A DNA stretch of 7,418 bases from CAYTPE01 sp964439885 (GTDB lineage Bacteria; Patescibacteriota; Patescibacteriia; Magasanikbacterales; GWA2-37-8). Under the pieces are notes generated by a model, which had not been told where the DNA came from, made no database searches, and saw only the letters and a program-made list of their open reading frames with translations. Below, piece by piece: positions 1-4,331 of the stretch. The number at the start of each line of letters is the position of its first letter. Within the stretch, counting starts at the first letter, position 1. The stretch covers positions 1-7,418 of the forward strand of contig CAYTPE010000056.1 in NCBI GenBank assembly GCA_964439885.1, read 5' to 3'. Both the position numbers and the translations under genes were made by a program.

Positions 1-42
1 CAAAACATTTAGATCATTAAATCATTTGAGTATTTGAATTTG

Positions 43-71
43 TTTAGAGTTTAGAATTTCAAATTTAGGAT
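43..71 (+). promoter_or_regulatory. Possible tmRNA promoter
   Basis: A TTTAGA hexamer (43-48) and a TAGGAT hexamer (66-71) are separated by 17 nt. This would start transcription near position 78, a few bases before the mature 5' end of the tmRNA. Both boxes match the sigma70 consensus only partly, and the whole region is AT-rich, so a chance match is possible. Confidence 0.35.
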
Positions 72-81
72 TTTTTAAACT

Positions 82-470
82 GGGAGTGCCCGGTTTCGAT
101 AGGTTGCGTTCTTTTCACGTGCATACCGAGGTCGTCTTGAACCTCGTACACACTCAAGACATCCTACAAATGCCAAATCATTTGTATCAAATGTAAAGAC
201 TGCTTTTGCTAACGCATTCAGCACCCTTACACCAGCTTTGGCCTAGCCAGTAGCTGCATCGGCTGAGCAATACCTCATAGCTCATCCCCGGTGTTACTTA
301 TGAGGAGTAGGCCCGCGTGGCGTTTACACGCGCTGGCCGAACGAATCGTAAACAAGCTCGACATCGATTTGGGTATTTTCTTGGTGTGGAGCTCTCACAA
401 ATACCCTACGTATGTAGATCGTGAGAAAAAAACAATCTAGACGCGAGTTCAACTCTCGCCACTTCCACCA
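82..470 (+). ncRNA. ssrA: tmRNA (ssrA), one-piece, CCA encoded
   Basis: Transfer-messenger RNA rescues ribosomes stalled on broken mRNAs: it enters as an alanyl-tRNA mimic, then serves as template for a degradation tag. The 5' GGGAGTG (82-88) pairs with CACTTCC (460-466) to form a 7-bp acceptor stem with one G-U pair. The T-arm is GCGAG-TTCAACT-CTCGC, followed by an A discriminator and an encoded CCA at 468-470. An internal reading frame at 202-246 encodes AFANAFSTLTPALA and ends in TAG. The ALA end is typical of proteolysis tags. The exact resume codon is less certain; GCT at 202 is the best guess. Inverted repeats between the tag and the 3' end fit the usual pseudoknots. The length of about 389 nt is normal for one-piece tmRNA. 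No U-rich terminator follows directly, but a 50-bp palindrome lies 15 nt downstream. Confidence 0.95.
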
Positions 471-479
471 ATCAGTTCA

Positions 480-549
480 TAAGCAGTAAGCAGAGTAAGT
501 TTGTAAGTTATAACTTACAAACTTACTCTGCTTACAAACTTACTCTGCT
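480..549 (+). repeat. 50-bp perfect palindrome plus 17-bp tandem repeat
   Basis: Bases 486-510 are the exact reverse complement of 511-535 (25-bp arms, no spacer). The unit TTACAAACTTACTCTGC occurs at 515-531 and again at 532-548, and in inverted form at 490-506. Upstream, the heptamer TAAGCAG occurs twice in tandem (480-493). The block ends one base before the infC start codon. It could act as a rho-independent-like end for tmRNA, as a structured 5' leader of infC, or be a mobile palindromic repeat. It has no U-run of its own. Confidence 0.85.
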
Positions 550-1095
550 ATGAGAATCACCCATCGTCGAAAAAAAGAAGAACCAAAACGCATTTATCGC
601 CACAACGAAGGTATTACCGAAGTGGAAGTTTTGGTACTTGATAAAACAGGCGTTAATTTGGGTGTGGTGAAGACAGCCGAAGCGATTCGCATGGCGCGCG
701 AACAAGGTATGGATTTGGTGGAGATCAACCCCAAAACCACTCCGAAGGTTGCCAAGATTATCGATTTCGGTCAGTTCCGTTATCAGCAAGAAAAAGAAGC
801 ACGCCTCGCCAAAGCGCACCAGCATGTAGTGGAAATCAAAGGCGTTCGTTTGTCGCTGCGCATTGGCAAGCATGACCTCGATATTCGCAAAACACAGGCG
901 GTCAAATTTTTGGAAGAAGGCGATAAAGTCAAAATCGAAATTATCATGCGTGGGCGTGAACAGCAGCAGGCTGGTATGGCCATGGAAATCGTGAAGCAGT
1001 TTGTGGCCGACATCCAGAATGAGTTCGCTGTTCGGTTCGAACAAAATGTCGAACGCAACGCCAACAAAGTCACGGCGATTATCGCCAGAGTATAA
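550..1095 (+). CDS. infC: Translation initiation factor IF-3
   Basis: IF-3 binds the 30S subunit, keeps it apart from 50S and checks the start codon-initiator tRNA pairing. The 181-residue length is normal for the family. The N-terminal domain (about residues 15-85) carries the recognisable run YRHNEGI, then LGVVKTAEAI, DLVEINP and IIDFGQFRYQQEKE, equivalent to the family's DLVEV-P and MDYGKF signatures. A charged linker leads to the C-terminal ribosome-binding domain (about 95-181), with KGVRLSLRIGKHDL, FLEEGDKVKI and MRGREQQ. The ATG at 550 gives the expected short basic N-terminal tail. No SD site is visible: the bases directly before the start belong to the palindromic repeat, so initiation must be SD-independent or use repeat-derived sequence. 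The gene opens the conserved infC-rpmI-rplT cluster. No clear promoter is seen between tmRNA and infC, so read-through from tmRNA is possible. Confidence 0.95.
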   Translation: MRITHRRKKEEPKRIYRHNEGITEVEVLVLDKTGVNLGVVKTAEAIRMAREQGMDLVEINPKTTPKVAKIIDFGQFRYQQEKEARLAKAHQHVVEIKGVRLSLRIGKHDLDIRKTQAVKFLEEGDKVKIEIIMRGREQQQAGMAMEIVKQFVADIQNEFAVRFEQNVERNANKVTAIIARV

Positions 1096-1106
1096 AATAA
1101 TTTCTC

Positions 1107-1173
1107 AATAATTTTTTAATAATTTTTCAATAATCATGGTTGCACGGTTTATTGAAATTATTAAGAAGTTATT
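1107..1173 (+). promoter_or_regulatory. Long AT-rich hairpin in the infC-rpmI spacer
   Basis: Bases 1116-1133 pair with 1149-1164 (16 bp with a 2-nt bulge), enclosing a 15-nt loop around TCATGGTTGCACGGT. A further AATAA/TTATT pair (1107-1111 with 1169-1173) extends the helix. There is no U-run suited to termination on the + strand. It lies where r-protein leader structures sit in other bacteria, so a control or processing role is possible but unproven. Confidence 0.5.
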
Positions 1174-1199
1174 AAAAGATTATTAAAAATTACATACTG

Positions 1200-1228
1200 C
1201 GCCGCGCTCCAAAGGACGTTGCGCGGCG
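1200..1228 (+). promoter_or_regulatory. GC-rich hairpin before rpmI (candidate L20-type operator)
   Basis: CGCCGCGC (1200-1207) pairs perfectly with GCGCGGCG (1221-1228). The 13-nt loop can form an inner TCC/GGA pair around AAA. The hairpin ends 18 nt before the rpmI start codon and stands out in an AT-rich spacer. In Escherichia coli, L20 represses this cluster through an RNA structure around the infC-rpmI spacer. Analogy with that system is inference; the L20 binding-site consensus was not verified here. Confidence 0.5.
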
Positions 1229-1246
1229 TGATTTCGAACAAATCAT

Positions 1247-1444
1247 ATGCCTAAAATGAAAACGCACAAAGCCACCGCTAAGCGCTATCGCGTTACCAAA
1301 AAAGGTAAAATTGAAAAACGCACCAACGGTCAGGCTCACTCCAACTCTCGTGAAAACGGCAAAGTTGGCCGCAACAAACGATCAGACGTCATTGCGAGTT
1401 CCACGCTGAACTACACGATGCGAACATTGTTGCCTCACGCATAA
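1247..1444 (+). CDS. rpmI: 50S ribosomal protein L35
   Basis: L35 is a small basic protein of the large ribosomal subunit. The 65-residue product begins with the hallmark MPKMKTHKATAKRYRVTKKG, which matches the family start MPKMKTH-[GS]-A-KR. It is rich in Lys and Arg throughout and ends in RTLLPHA, corresponding to the usual RLLPY-like C-terminus. Its length is normal. It lies 151 bp after infC and 46 bp before rplT, the standard gene order. No SD site precedes the ATG; the upstream bases read TTCGAACAAATCAT. A similar TTCGAAC heptamer precedes the rplT start, which may be chance. Translation is probably co-controlled with rplT through the two hairpins in the upstream spacer. Confidence 0.95.
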   Translation: MPKMKTHKATAKRYRVTKKGKIEKRTNGQAHSNSRENGKVGRNKRSDVIASSTLNYTMRTLLPHA

Positions 1445-1490
1445 ACGTGGGAAAAATAATATAACAATATAATAATTTCATTCGAACTGT

Positions 1491-1835
1491 ATGACCCGTA
1501 TCAAAGGTGGTATTCTCCACAACAAACGCCGCAAAGGCATTCTCAAGCATACCAAGGGGTATCGCTGGGGACGTAAATCCAAAATTAAGGTTGCCAAAGT
1601 CGCCAAGATGAAGGCTGGTCAGCACGCTTTTGCCGGTCGCCGCACCAAAAAGCGCCTCAACCGTGGCCTTTGGCAGGTTCGTATCAATGCCGCTGCCCGC
1701 CGTTTGGGTATCAGCTACAGCGCGCTTATGGGTGCGCTCAAGAAGAAAGGCATCGCTATCGACCGCAAAGTACTTGCTGAGCTCGCTGCTAAAAACTCTA
1801 CTTTGTTCCAGGCAGTGGTAAACGCTACCAAATAA
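1491..1835 (+). CDS. rplT: 50S ribosomal protein L20
   Basis: L20 binds 23S rRNA early in large-subunit assembly and in several bacteria also represses its own cluster. The 114-residue product shows the family order: a basic N-terminal extension (RIKGGILHNKRRKGILKHTKGYRWGR region), then KAGQHAF-GRR-KKR, the signature LWQVRINAAARRLGISYS, and the C-terminal GI-IDRKVLAELA segment. It is close to the usual 115-120 residues. No SD site is seen upstream; the 46-bp spacer after rpmI is AT-rich. It is the last gene of the translation cluster. The first intrinsic terminator downstream is the hairpin at 1916-2003, which also closes a candidate small RNA. Confidence 0.96.
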   Translation: MTRIKGGILHNKRRKGILKHTKGYRWGRKSKIKVAKVAKMKAGQHAFAGRRTKKRLNRGLWQVRINAAARRLGISYSALMGALKKKGIAIDRKVLAELAAKNSTLFQAVVNATK

Positions 1836-1867
1836 TAAACACGAGAGTTTTCCACACCCCGTAGTAC

Positions 1868-1896
1868 TTGACGACTCTACAAGGTGATGGTATACT
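1868..1896 (+). promoter_or_regulatory. Sigma70-like promoter with extended -10
   Basis: TTGACG (1868-1873) and TATACT (1891-1896) are spaced by 17 nt. The bases TGG directly before the -10 make it an extended -10 element. Predicted transcription starts near 1903 and runs into the rod-shaped RNA and U-run that end near 2003. It is one of the best promoter matches on the + strand in this window. Confidence 0.75.
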
Positions 1897-1902
1897 GAAG
1901 TT

Positions 1903-2003
1903 ACAATCAATTACGAAAGACCCTGAAACGTGTTCGGTATTTGGCCGAAGTGCCCCCTCCTTCACTTCGTTCCTTTTACCGGACACTTCCAGGGTCTTTT
2001 TTT
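1903..2003 (+). ncRNA. Candidate small RNA with anti-SD apical loop
   Basis: From the predicted start to the U-run is about 100 nt, nearly all in one long hairpin. The outer stem pairs 1916-1925 with 1990-1999. After a mismatch and a bulged C, 1927-1939 pairs with 1977-1988. After an internal loop, the inner stem CGAAGTG (1946-1952) pairs with CACTTCG (1963-1969). The 10-nt apical loop is CCCCCTCCTT (1953-1962) and contains CCTCCTT, identical to the anti-SD core of 16S rRNA. A T7 run starts at 1997. Known sRNAs with C-rich loops block SD sites; a similar role here is inference. Alternatively it is only the terminator of the rplT cluster, or an attenuator for the gene at 2128. A weak GTG-start reading frame (1930-2121) crossing it has no protein-like character. 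Confidence 0.5.
1916..2003 (+). terminator. Intrinsic terminator (rplT cluster and candidate sRNA)
   Basis: AAAGACCCTG (1916-1925) pairs with CAGGGTCTTT (1990-1999), closing the long hairpin, and seven T residues follow at 1997-2003. The structure is longer than an ordinary terminator, which is why a separate RNA is also proposed. Confidence 0.7.
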
Positions 2004-2127
2004 GTTGACGATCAAAATTGACGAGATCAAGCGAGTATATTTTGTGTCAGTTAACAATCTGCCTCTAGCGAATTTTTATTATACGCACGTTTATGATATA
2101 GTGATGGAGAAAACTAAATAATTGTCT

Positions 2128-2910
2128 ATGTCTCGAAGAAGTAGAATTGCTTTTGAAAAATTGGGGTCCAACGTCTCGGAGATGCATTCTTTGGAGCGCA
2201 ATCCCACTCGTATATGGCCAACCTATGATTCCAGCTTAAATGAAGGCGAAAGAAGTTTTAGCGAATATTTTAGAGATGTCATACCGGCGGAATACAGAAA
2301 CATTGGCGCCTATGTAGAAGACACTCTGGCGCATCGTCGTGGCCAAGCAATTGGCATCGAACTCGGTGGCACTGGTTCGCGCCTGTTTAGCGATTTTACG
2401 CCCGGATTTTTTTCCCACACGCTTGGCACTGTTTTGAATGATTTGCGAGACAGACAGCAACAGCGAGAAGACACAGAAAACCACCATGAAGTGATCGCCA
2501 CCGACATGTTTACATCACAAGGGAAAAAGTCAGTAGAAAAATGGCTTGGTGGAAAAAAAGCAGATTTTATAATGCAACGAATGTGGGGCGGTTTGATTGG
2601 CTTCCCGGAGAATCCGGATATCCTACATAAATTTTTGAACAGGCAGTATCGCTGGCTTGGCGATAACGGTATTCTTTTCAACGAAGTACCACCTCTTTAC
2701 TATCCTCCCAATGCGGCTAAAGTTTTAAACGGTTTGGATGCCTTACGCGAACGTTATAAAGATACCCTTGATTTAAAATGGCACGAAAAAAAGCGAAAGG
2801 ATAACAGTACTGGTCAATTTTATACCCACACAGTGCTTCGTATACGAAAATTAAACGGGGCGCCGCAAACGCTTAGTCTTCTAGACGAAGAAAATATGCG
2901 TCTTACTTGA
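2128..2910 (+). CDS. Putative SAM-dependent methyltransferase-like protein, degenerate
   Basis: I do not recognise a named family. The 260-residue product has an alternation of segments resembling a class I Rossmann methyltransferase. AIGIELGGTGSRLF (74-87) sits where the glycine-rich SAM motif would be. HEVIATDMF (120-128) resembles the second strand, ADFIMQRMWGGL (145-156) the D/N-containing fourth strand, and YRWLGDNGILFNEVP (174-188) the usual 'L-pGG-l' segment. The glycine motif is imperfect, so catalytic activity is doubtful. There is no signal peptide or membrane segment. The ATG at 2128 is chosen; a TTG at 2122 is a second option. GGAG (2106-2109) is 12 nt from the TTG and 18 nt from the ATG, so it decides neither clearly. 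A TATGAT at 2092-2097 may be a -10 box without a good -35. The gene stands alone between two terminators. Confidence 0.6.
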   Translation: MSRRSRIAFEKLGSNVSEMHSLERNPTRIWPTYDSSLNEGERSFSEYFRDVIPAEYRNIGAYVEDTLAHRRGQAIGIELGGTGSRLFSDFTPGFFSHTLGTVLNDLRDRQQQREDTENHHEVIATDMFTSQGKKSVEKWLGGKKADFIMQRMWGGLIGFPENPDILHKFLNRQYRWLGDNGILFNEVPPLYYPPNAAKVLNGLDALRERYKDTLDLKWHEKKRKDNSTGQFYTHTVLRIRKLNGAPQTLSLLDEENMRLT

Positions 2911-2926
2911 TCGCGATAGACGAATT

Positions 2927-2956
2927 AAAAAAAGCCCTTTCACAAAGGCTTTTTTT
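2927..2956. terminator. Bidirectional intrinsic terminator
   Basis: AAAAAAAGCC (2927-2936) pairs with GGCTTTTTTT (2947-2956) around a 10-nt loop. It gives a U-run on both strands, ending the methyltransferase-like gene (+) and the secreted protein gene (-). Confidence 0.85.
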
Positions 2957-2961
2957 AGTAC

Positions 2962-2986
2962 CCCCGATCGTGCGAACGATGCGGGG
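2962..2986 (-). other. GNRA-loop hairpin after the secreted protein gene
   Basis: CCCCG-ATCGT pairs with ACGAT-CGGGG, with one bulged G at 2981 and, on the + strand, a GCGA tetraloop (2972-2975). On the minus strand it precedes the A/T-flanked terminator at 2927-2956, so it may stabilise the 3' end of the minus-strand transcript. Confidence 0.5.
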
Positions 2987-3011
2987 AGATAGGCGAAAAG
3001 AGGCGCGCCTA

Positions 3012-3371
3012 CTACTTGGCCTTTTCGGCGGGGCATATGGCCGGGGGTTGAGCTGTCGATGCCGGCTTGGGCGTCTTCGCGACGATTGGCTTTTTCTTTT
3101 TCGAAGCCTTTTGCGTCTTGAGCGCTTCATCCAGCTTGGCCATCTGCTTGTCGTGGGCGCGAGTAGCATTTTCGTAGTGCTTCTCAGCTTCTTCGCTACG
3201 CCCGTGCTCCTCGAGGAGCCGGGCAAGCGTGAGGTTGCGCTTCGCGCCGCGCGCGAAGCAGGCCGCCGCGCCATCGGGGCACGGGGGTGGCACCGTGCCA
3301 TCGGCACGAGCCACACCCACCCACACACCTACGACGCAAACGAGAACAGCAGCGCATACCATGTGCCGCAT
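3012..3371 (-). CDS. Small secreted TPR-like protein, GC-rich
   Basis: This 119-residue protein is not recognised by name. Residues 1-23 form a signal peptide: a basic start (MRH), a hydrophobic core rich in V, A and C (5-20) and a likely cleavage after ARA (21-23). Residues about 46-70 (ARLLEEHGRSEEAEKHYENA) resemble one tetratricopeptide helix pair. The tail (85-119) is rich in Lys, Pro and Ala, as in low-complexity secreted regions. Three Cys remain after cleavage, two of them close together (CPDGAAAC). The ATG at 3371 is chosen because AAGGGAGG (3377-3384) lies 5 nt upstream, by far the best SD site in the window. A GTG two codons earlier would overlap it. Base composition is clearly GC-richer than the flanking genes, which hints at horizontal acquisition. 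Function unknown. Confidence 0.7.
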   Translation of the reverse strand: MRHMVCAAVLVCVVGVWVGVARADGTVPPPCPDGAAACFARGAKRNLTLARLLEEHGRSEEAEKHYENATRAHDKQMAKLDEALKTQKASKKKKPIVAKTPKPASTAQPPAICPAEKAK

Positions 3372-3376
3372 GCACA

Positions 3377-3384
3377 CCTCCCTT
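3377..3384 (-). promoter_or_regulatory. Strong Shine-Dalgarno site for the secreted protein gene
   Basis: The minus strand reads AAGGGAGG followed by 5 nt and ATG. This fixes the start at 3371 and contrasts with infC, rpmI and rplT, none of which has an SD site at a useful distance. Confidence 0.8.
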
Positions 3385-3428
3385 GGCTATCACCCATACT
3401 GGACGAGCTGCAGAAAAAAGTATTACAA

Positions 3429-3453
3429 AATAATCCTCTTGAAGAGGATTATT
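3429..3453 (-). terminator. Hairpin downstream of tRNA-Asp, possible terminator
   Basis: AATAATCCTC (3429-3438) pairs perfectly with GAGGATTATT (3444-3453) around a 5-nt loop. On the minus strand it follows tRNA-Asp by about 20 nt and is followed by a short T-run. It could end the tRNA transcript or lie in the leader of the secreted protein gene, which would otherwise be co-transcribed. Confidence 0.55.
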
Positions 3454-3472
3454 CGAAGCATAAAAAATAAAG

Positions 3473-3546
3473 CGGGTCGGACGGGACTCGAACCCGCAAC
3501 TTCTGCCGTGACAGGGCAGTGCTCTAACCAGTTGAACTACCGACCC
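3473..3546 (-). tRNA. tRNA-Asp (GUC)
   Basis: The minus strand folds into a complete cloverleaf of 74 nt. The acceptor stem is GGGTCGG/CCGACCC, followed by U8 and A9. The D-arm is GTTC-AACTGGTTA-GAGC. The anticodon arm is CTGCC-CTGTCAC-GGCAG with anticodon GTC. The variable loop is AAGTT and the T-arm is GCGGG-TTCGAGT-CCCGT. The discriminator is G73, the known identity base of tRNA-Asp. CCA is not encoded (C then TT), so it must be added by a nucleotidyltransferase, unlike tmRNA in this window. The flanks extend the acceptor helix: leader ATAAAGC pairs with trailer GCTTTAT. Transcription probably starts at the consensus promoter near 3664-3692 and first passes a broken copy of the same tRNA. 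Confidence 0.96.
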
Positions 3547-3595
3547 GCTTTATATTCTATACCCTTCGAAATTTTATTTTAAAGTACACTGAATA

Positions 3596-3643
3596 CCGTG
3601 ACATGCCCGCCGTGGCGGGTCTAACCAGTTGAACTACCGACCC
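3596..3643 (-). pseudogene. Partial tRNA-Asp copy interrupted by a palindrome
   Basis: Bases 3620-3643 are identical over 24 nt to the 5' end (acceptor, D-arm) of the intact tRNA-Asp at 3523-3546. Bases 3596-3603 again match its anticodon region (TGTCACGG on the minus strand). Between them, in place of 9 nt of D-/anticodon-stem sequence, are 16 nt holding CCCGCC/GGCGGG. The 3' half beyond the anticodon shows no similarity. The spacing to the intact gene (about 97 nt between 5' ends) fits decay of the first member of a tandem tRNA-Asp pair. It cannot fold as a tRNA. Confidence 0.8.
3606..3619. repeat. Small GC palindrome CCCGCC-GT-GGCGGG
   Basis: CCCGCC (3606-3611) and GGCGGG (3614-3619) are perfect inverted repeats with 2 nt between. 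The palindrome sits exactly inside the broken tRNA-Asp copy, where the intact gene has different sequence. It looks like a miniature palindromic element, but only one copy is present in this window. Confidence 0.6.
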
Positions 3644-3663
3644 AGGTAGCTATAAGCACTGCC

Positions 3664-3692
3664 ATTATACGCGATAAGCCTGTATTTGTCAA
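3664..3692 (-). promoter_or_regulatory. Consensus sigma70 promoter for tRNA-Asp
   Basis: On the minus strand, TTGACA (3687-3692) and TATAAT (3664-3669) are perfect consensus hexamers with 17-nt spacing. Transcription would start near 3657, run through the broken tRNA-Asp copy and then the intact tRNA-Asp. Confidence 0.9.
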
Positions 3693-3701
3693 CGCCCTTA
3701 T

Positions 3702-3730
3702 TTGTTCCACTCCGCGAATAGTGGTATACT
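3702..3730 (+). promoter_or_regulatory. Promoter of the GAF-domain gene, extended -10
   Basis: TTGTTC (3702-3707), 17 nt, then TGG-TATACT (-10 at 3725-3730). The -35 is weak, but the extended -10 is good and is the same TGGTATACT as in the promoter at 1891. Start predicted near 3737. Confidence 0.6.
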
Positions 3731-3734
3731 ATTA

Positions 3735-3779
3735 TTCGAAGGGAAGCTCTCGAAGCTCACACGTCTAGTGAGTTTTTTT
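3735..3779 (+). terminator. Leader terminator / possible attenuator before GAF gene
   Basis: AAGCTCAC (3753-3760) pairs with GTGAGTTT (3768-3775, one G-U) around a 7-nt loop and runs into T7 (3773-3779), a typical intrinsic terminator. It lies between the promoter at 3725 and the start codon at 3806. A competing hairpin TTCGA (3735-3739)/TCGAA (3750-3754) shares bases with the terminator stem. A direct repeat GAAGCTC (3743-3749, 3752-3758) gives further alternative pairing. This is the layout of an attenuator, but no known riboswitch class is recognised; a 45-nt stand-alone RNA is the alternative. Confidence 0.6.
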
Positions 3780-3805
3780 ATATTTTATTTTTAAACTTCT
3801 ATCCT

Positions 3806-4300
3806 ATGAAGTTGGCGCCCATCCCTCCGTTTGAGGACGAGCGAATGCGTCGCGTACAAGAGCTTGGTATTCTCGATACCAAACCGGAAGAACGTTTTGA
3901 TGCTATTACGCGAGAAGCCACCGAACGATTCGGGGTGCCAATTTCAACTATTTCGATTATTGATAAAAATCGCGAGTGGTATAAATCATGCCAAGGGTTA
4001 GATACCCGCGAGGGCGATCGGTCTATTTCGTTCTGCGGCCACGCGATGCTTGCTCCGATTATTTTTATTGTGCAAGACACCATGCTTGACGATCGGTTCA
4101 AAGACAACCCGTCAGTGGTCGGCGCTCCGTTTATTCGCTTTTATGCTGGGGTAGCGCTGCGCGAGCACGCGAGCGGGCAGGTTGTTGGTGTACTCTGCAT
4201 CAAAGACACACAGCCGCGCATTTTCTCGCAGGAAGATACCGGTGCGCTTATTGAGCTTGGCAAAAAGGCAGAAATTGAGCTCAATAAACCCGCCGCTTGA
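3806..4300 (+). CDS. Stand-alone GAF-domain protein
   Basis: The 164-residue protein is one GAF domain of the type usually found at the N-terminus of diguanylate cyclases and histidine kinases. Recognisable blocks are ERMRRVQELGILDTKPEERF (12-31), the linker helix and first strand ATERFGVPISTISIIDK, EWYKSCQGLDTRE, SISFCGHAML with the conserved C-HA, and a late IRFYAGVALRE followed by GVLCIKD. The family binds small ligands or chromophores and passes a signal to an output domain. Here there is no output domain: the protein ends after about 15 residues of C-terminal helix. It is cytoplasmic, with no signal peptide or membrane helix. It may signal through a partner or act as a ligand-binding enzyme like free methionine sulfoxide reductase, but that family's active-site pattern is not evident. 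Its leader carries a terminator-like hairpin, so expression may be attenuated. No SD site. Confidence 0.88.
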   Translation: MKLAPIPPFEDERMRRVQELGILDTKPEERFDAITREATERFGVPISTISIIDKNREWYKSCQGLDTREGDRSISFCGHAMLAPIIFIVQDTMLDDRFKDNPSVVGAPFIRFYAGVALREHASGQVVGVLCIKDTQPRIFSQEDTGALIELGKKAEIELNKPAA

Positions 4301-4325
4301 CAACCTGAGGCTACTGTGCTATACT
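4297..4325 (+). promoter_or_regulatory. Strong sigma70 promoter overlapping the GAF stop codon
   Basis: TTGACA (4297-4302, perfect) and TATACT (4320-4325) are spaced by 17 nt. The -35 contains the TGA stop codon of the GAF gene. Only a short transcript is possible before the terminator that ends at 4407. Confidence 0.85.
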
Positions 4326-4331
4326 TATAAA

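Noticed and set aside
480..549. CRISPR array
   Set aside because: Repeats are directly adjacent without spacers and there are only two tandem units.
1903..2003. SRP (4.5S) RNA or 6S RNA
   Set aside because: No GGAA-type SRP apical loop with its partner asymmetric loop, and too short for 6S RNA with its open central bubble.
1930..2121. A 63-codon GTG-start reading frame across the candidate sRNA
   Set aside because: It overlaps the terminator hairpin, its composition is not protein-like, it has no SD site and no recognisable motif.
2104..2121. Mini-frame MEKTK with upstream start, possible leader peptide
   Set aside because: Only five codons with no regulatory codon pattern; easily chance.
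2907..3470. Long + strand frame (187 codons) opposite the secreted protein gene
   Set aside because: It is the antisense shadow of a GC-rich gene whose minus-strand frame has a signal peptide, an SD site and a terminator.
3523..3643. tRNA duplication as attachment sites of an integrated element
   Set aside because: The duplicated part is the 5' half of the tRNA, the gap is too short for an element, and no integrase is present.
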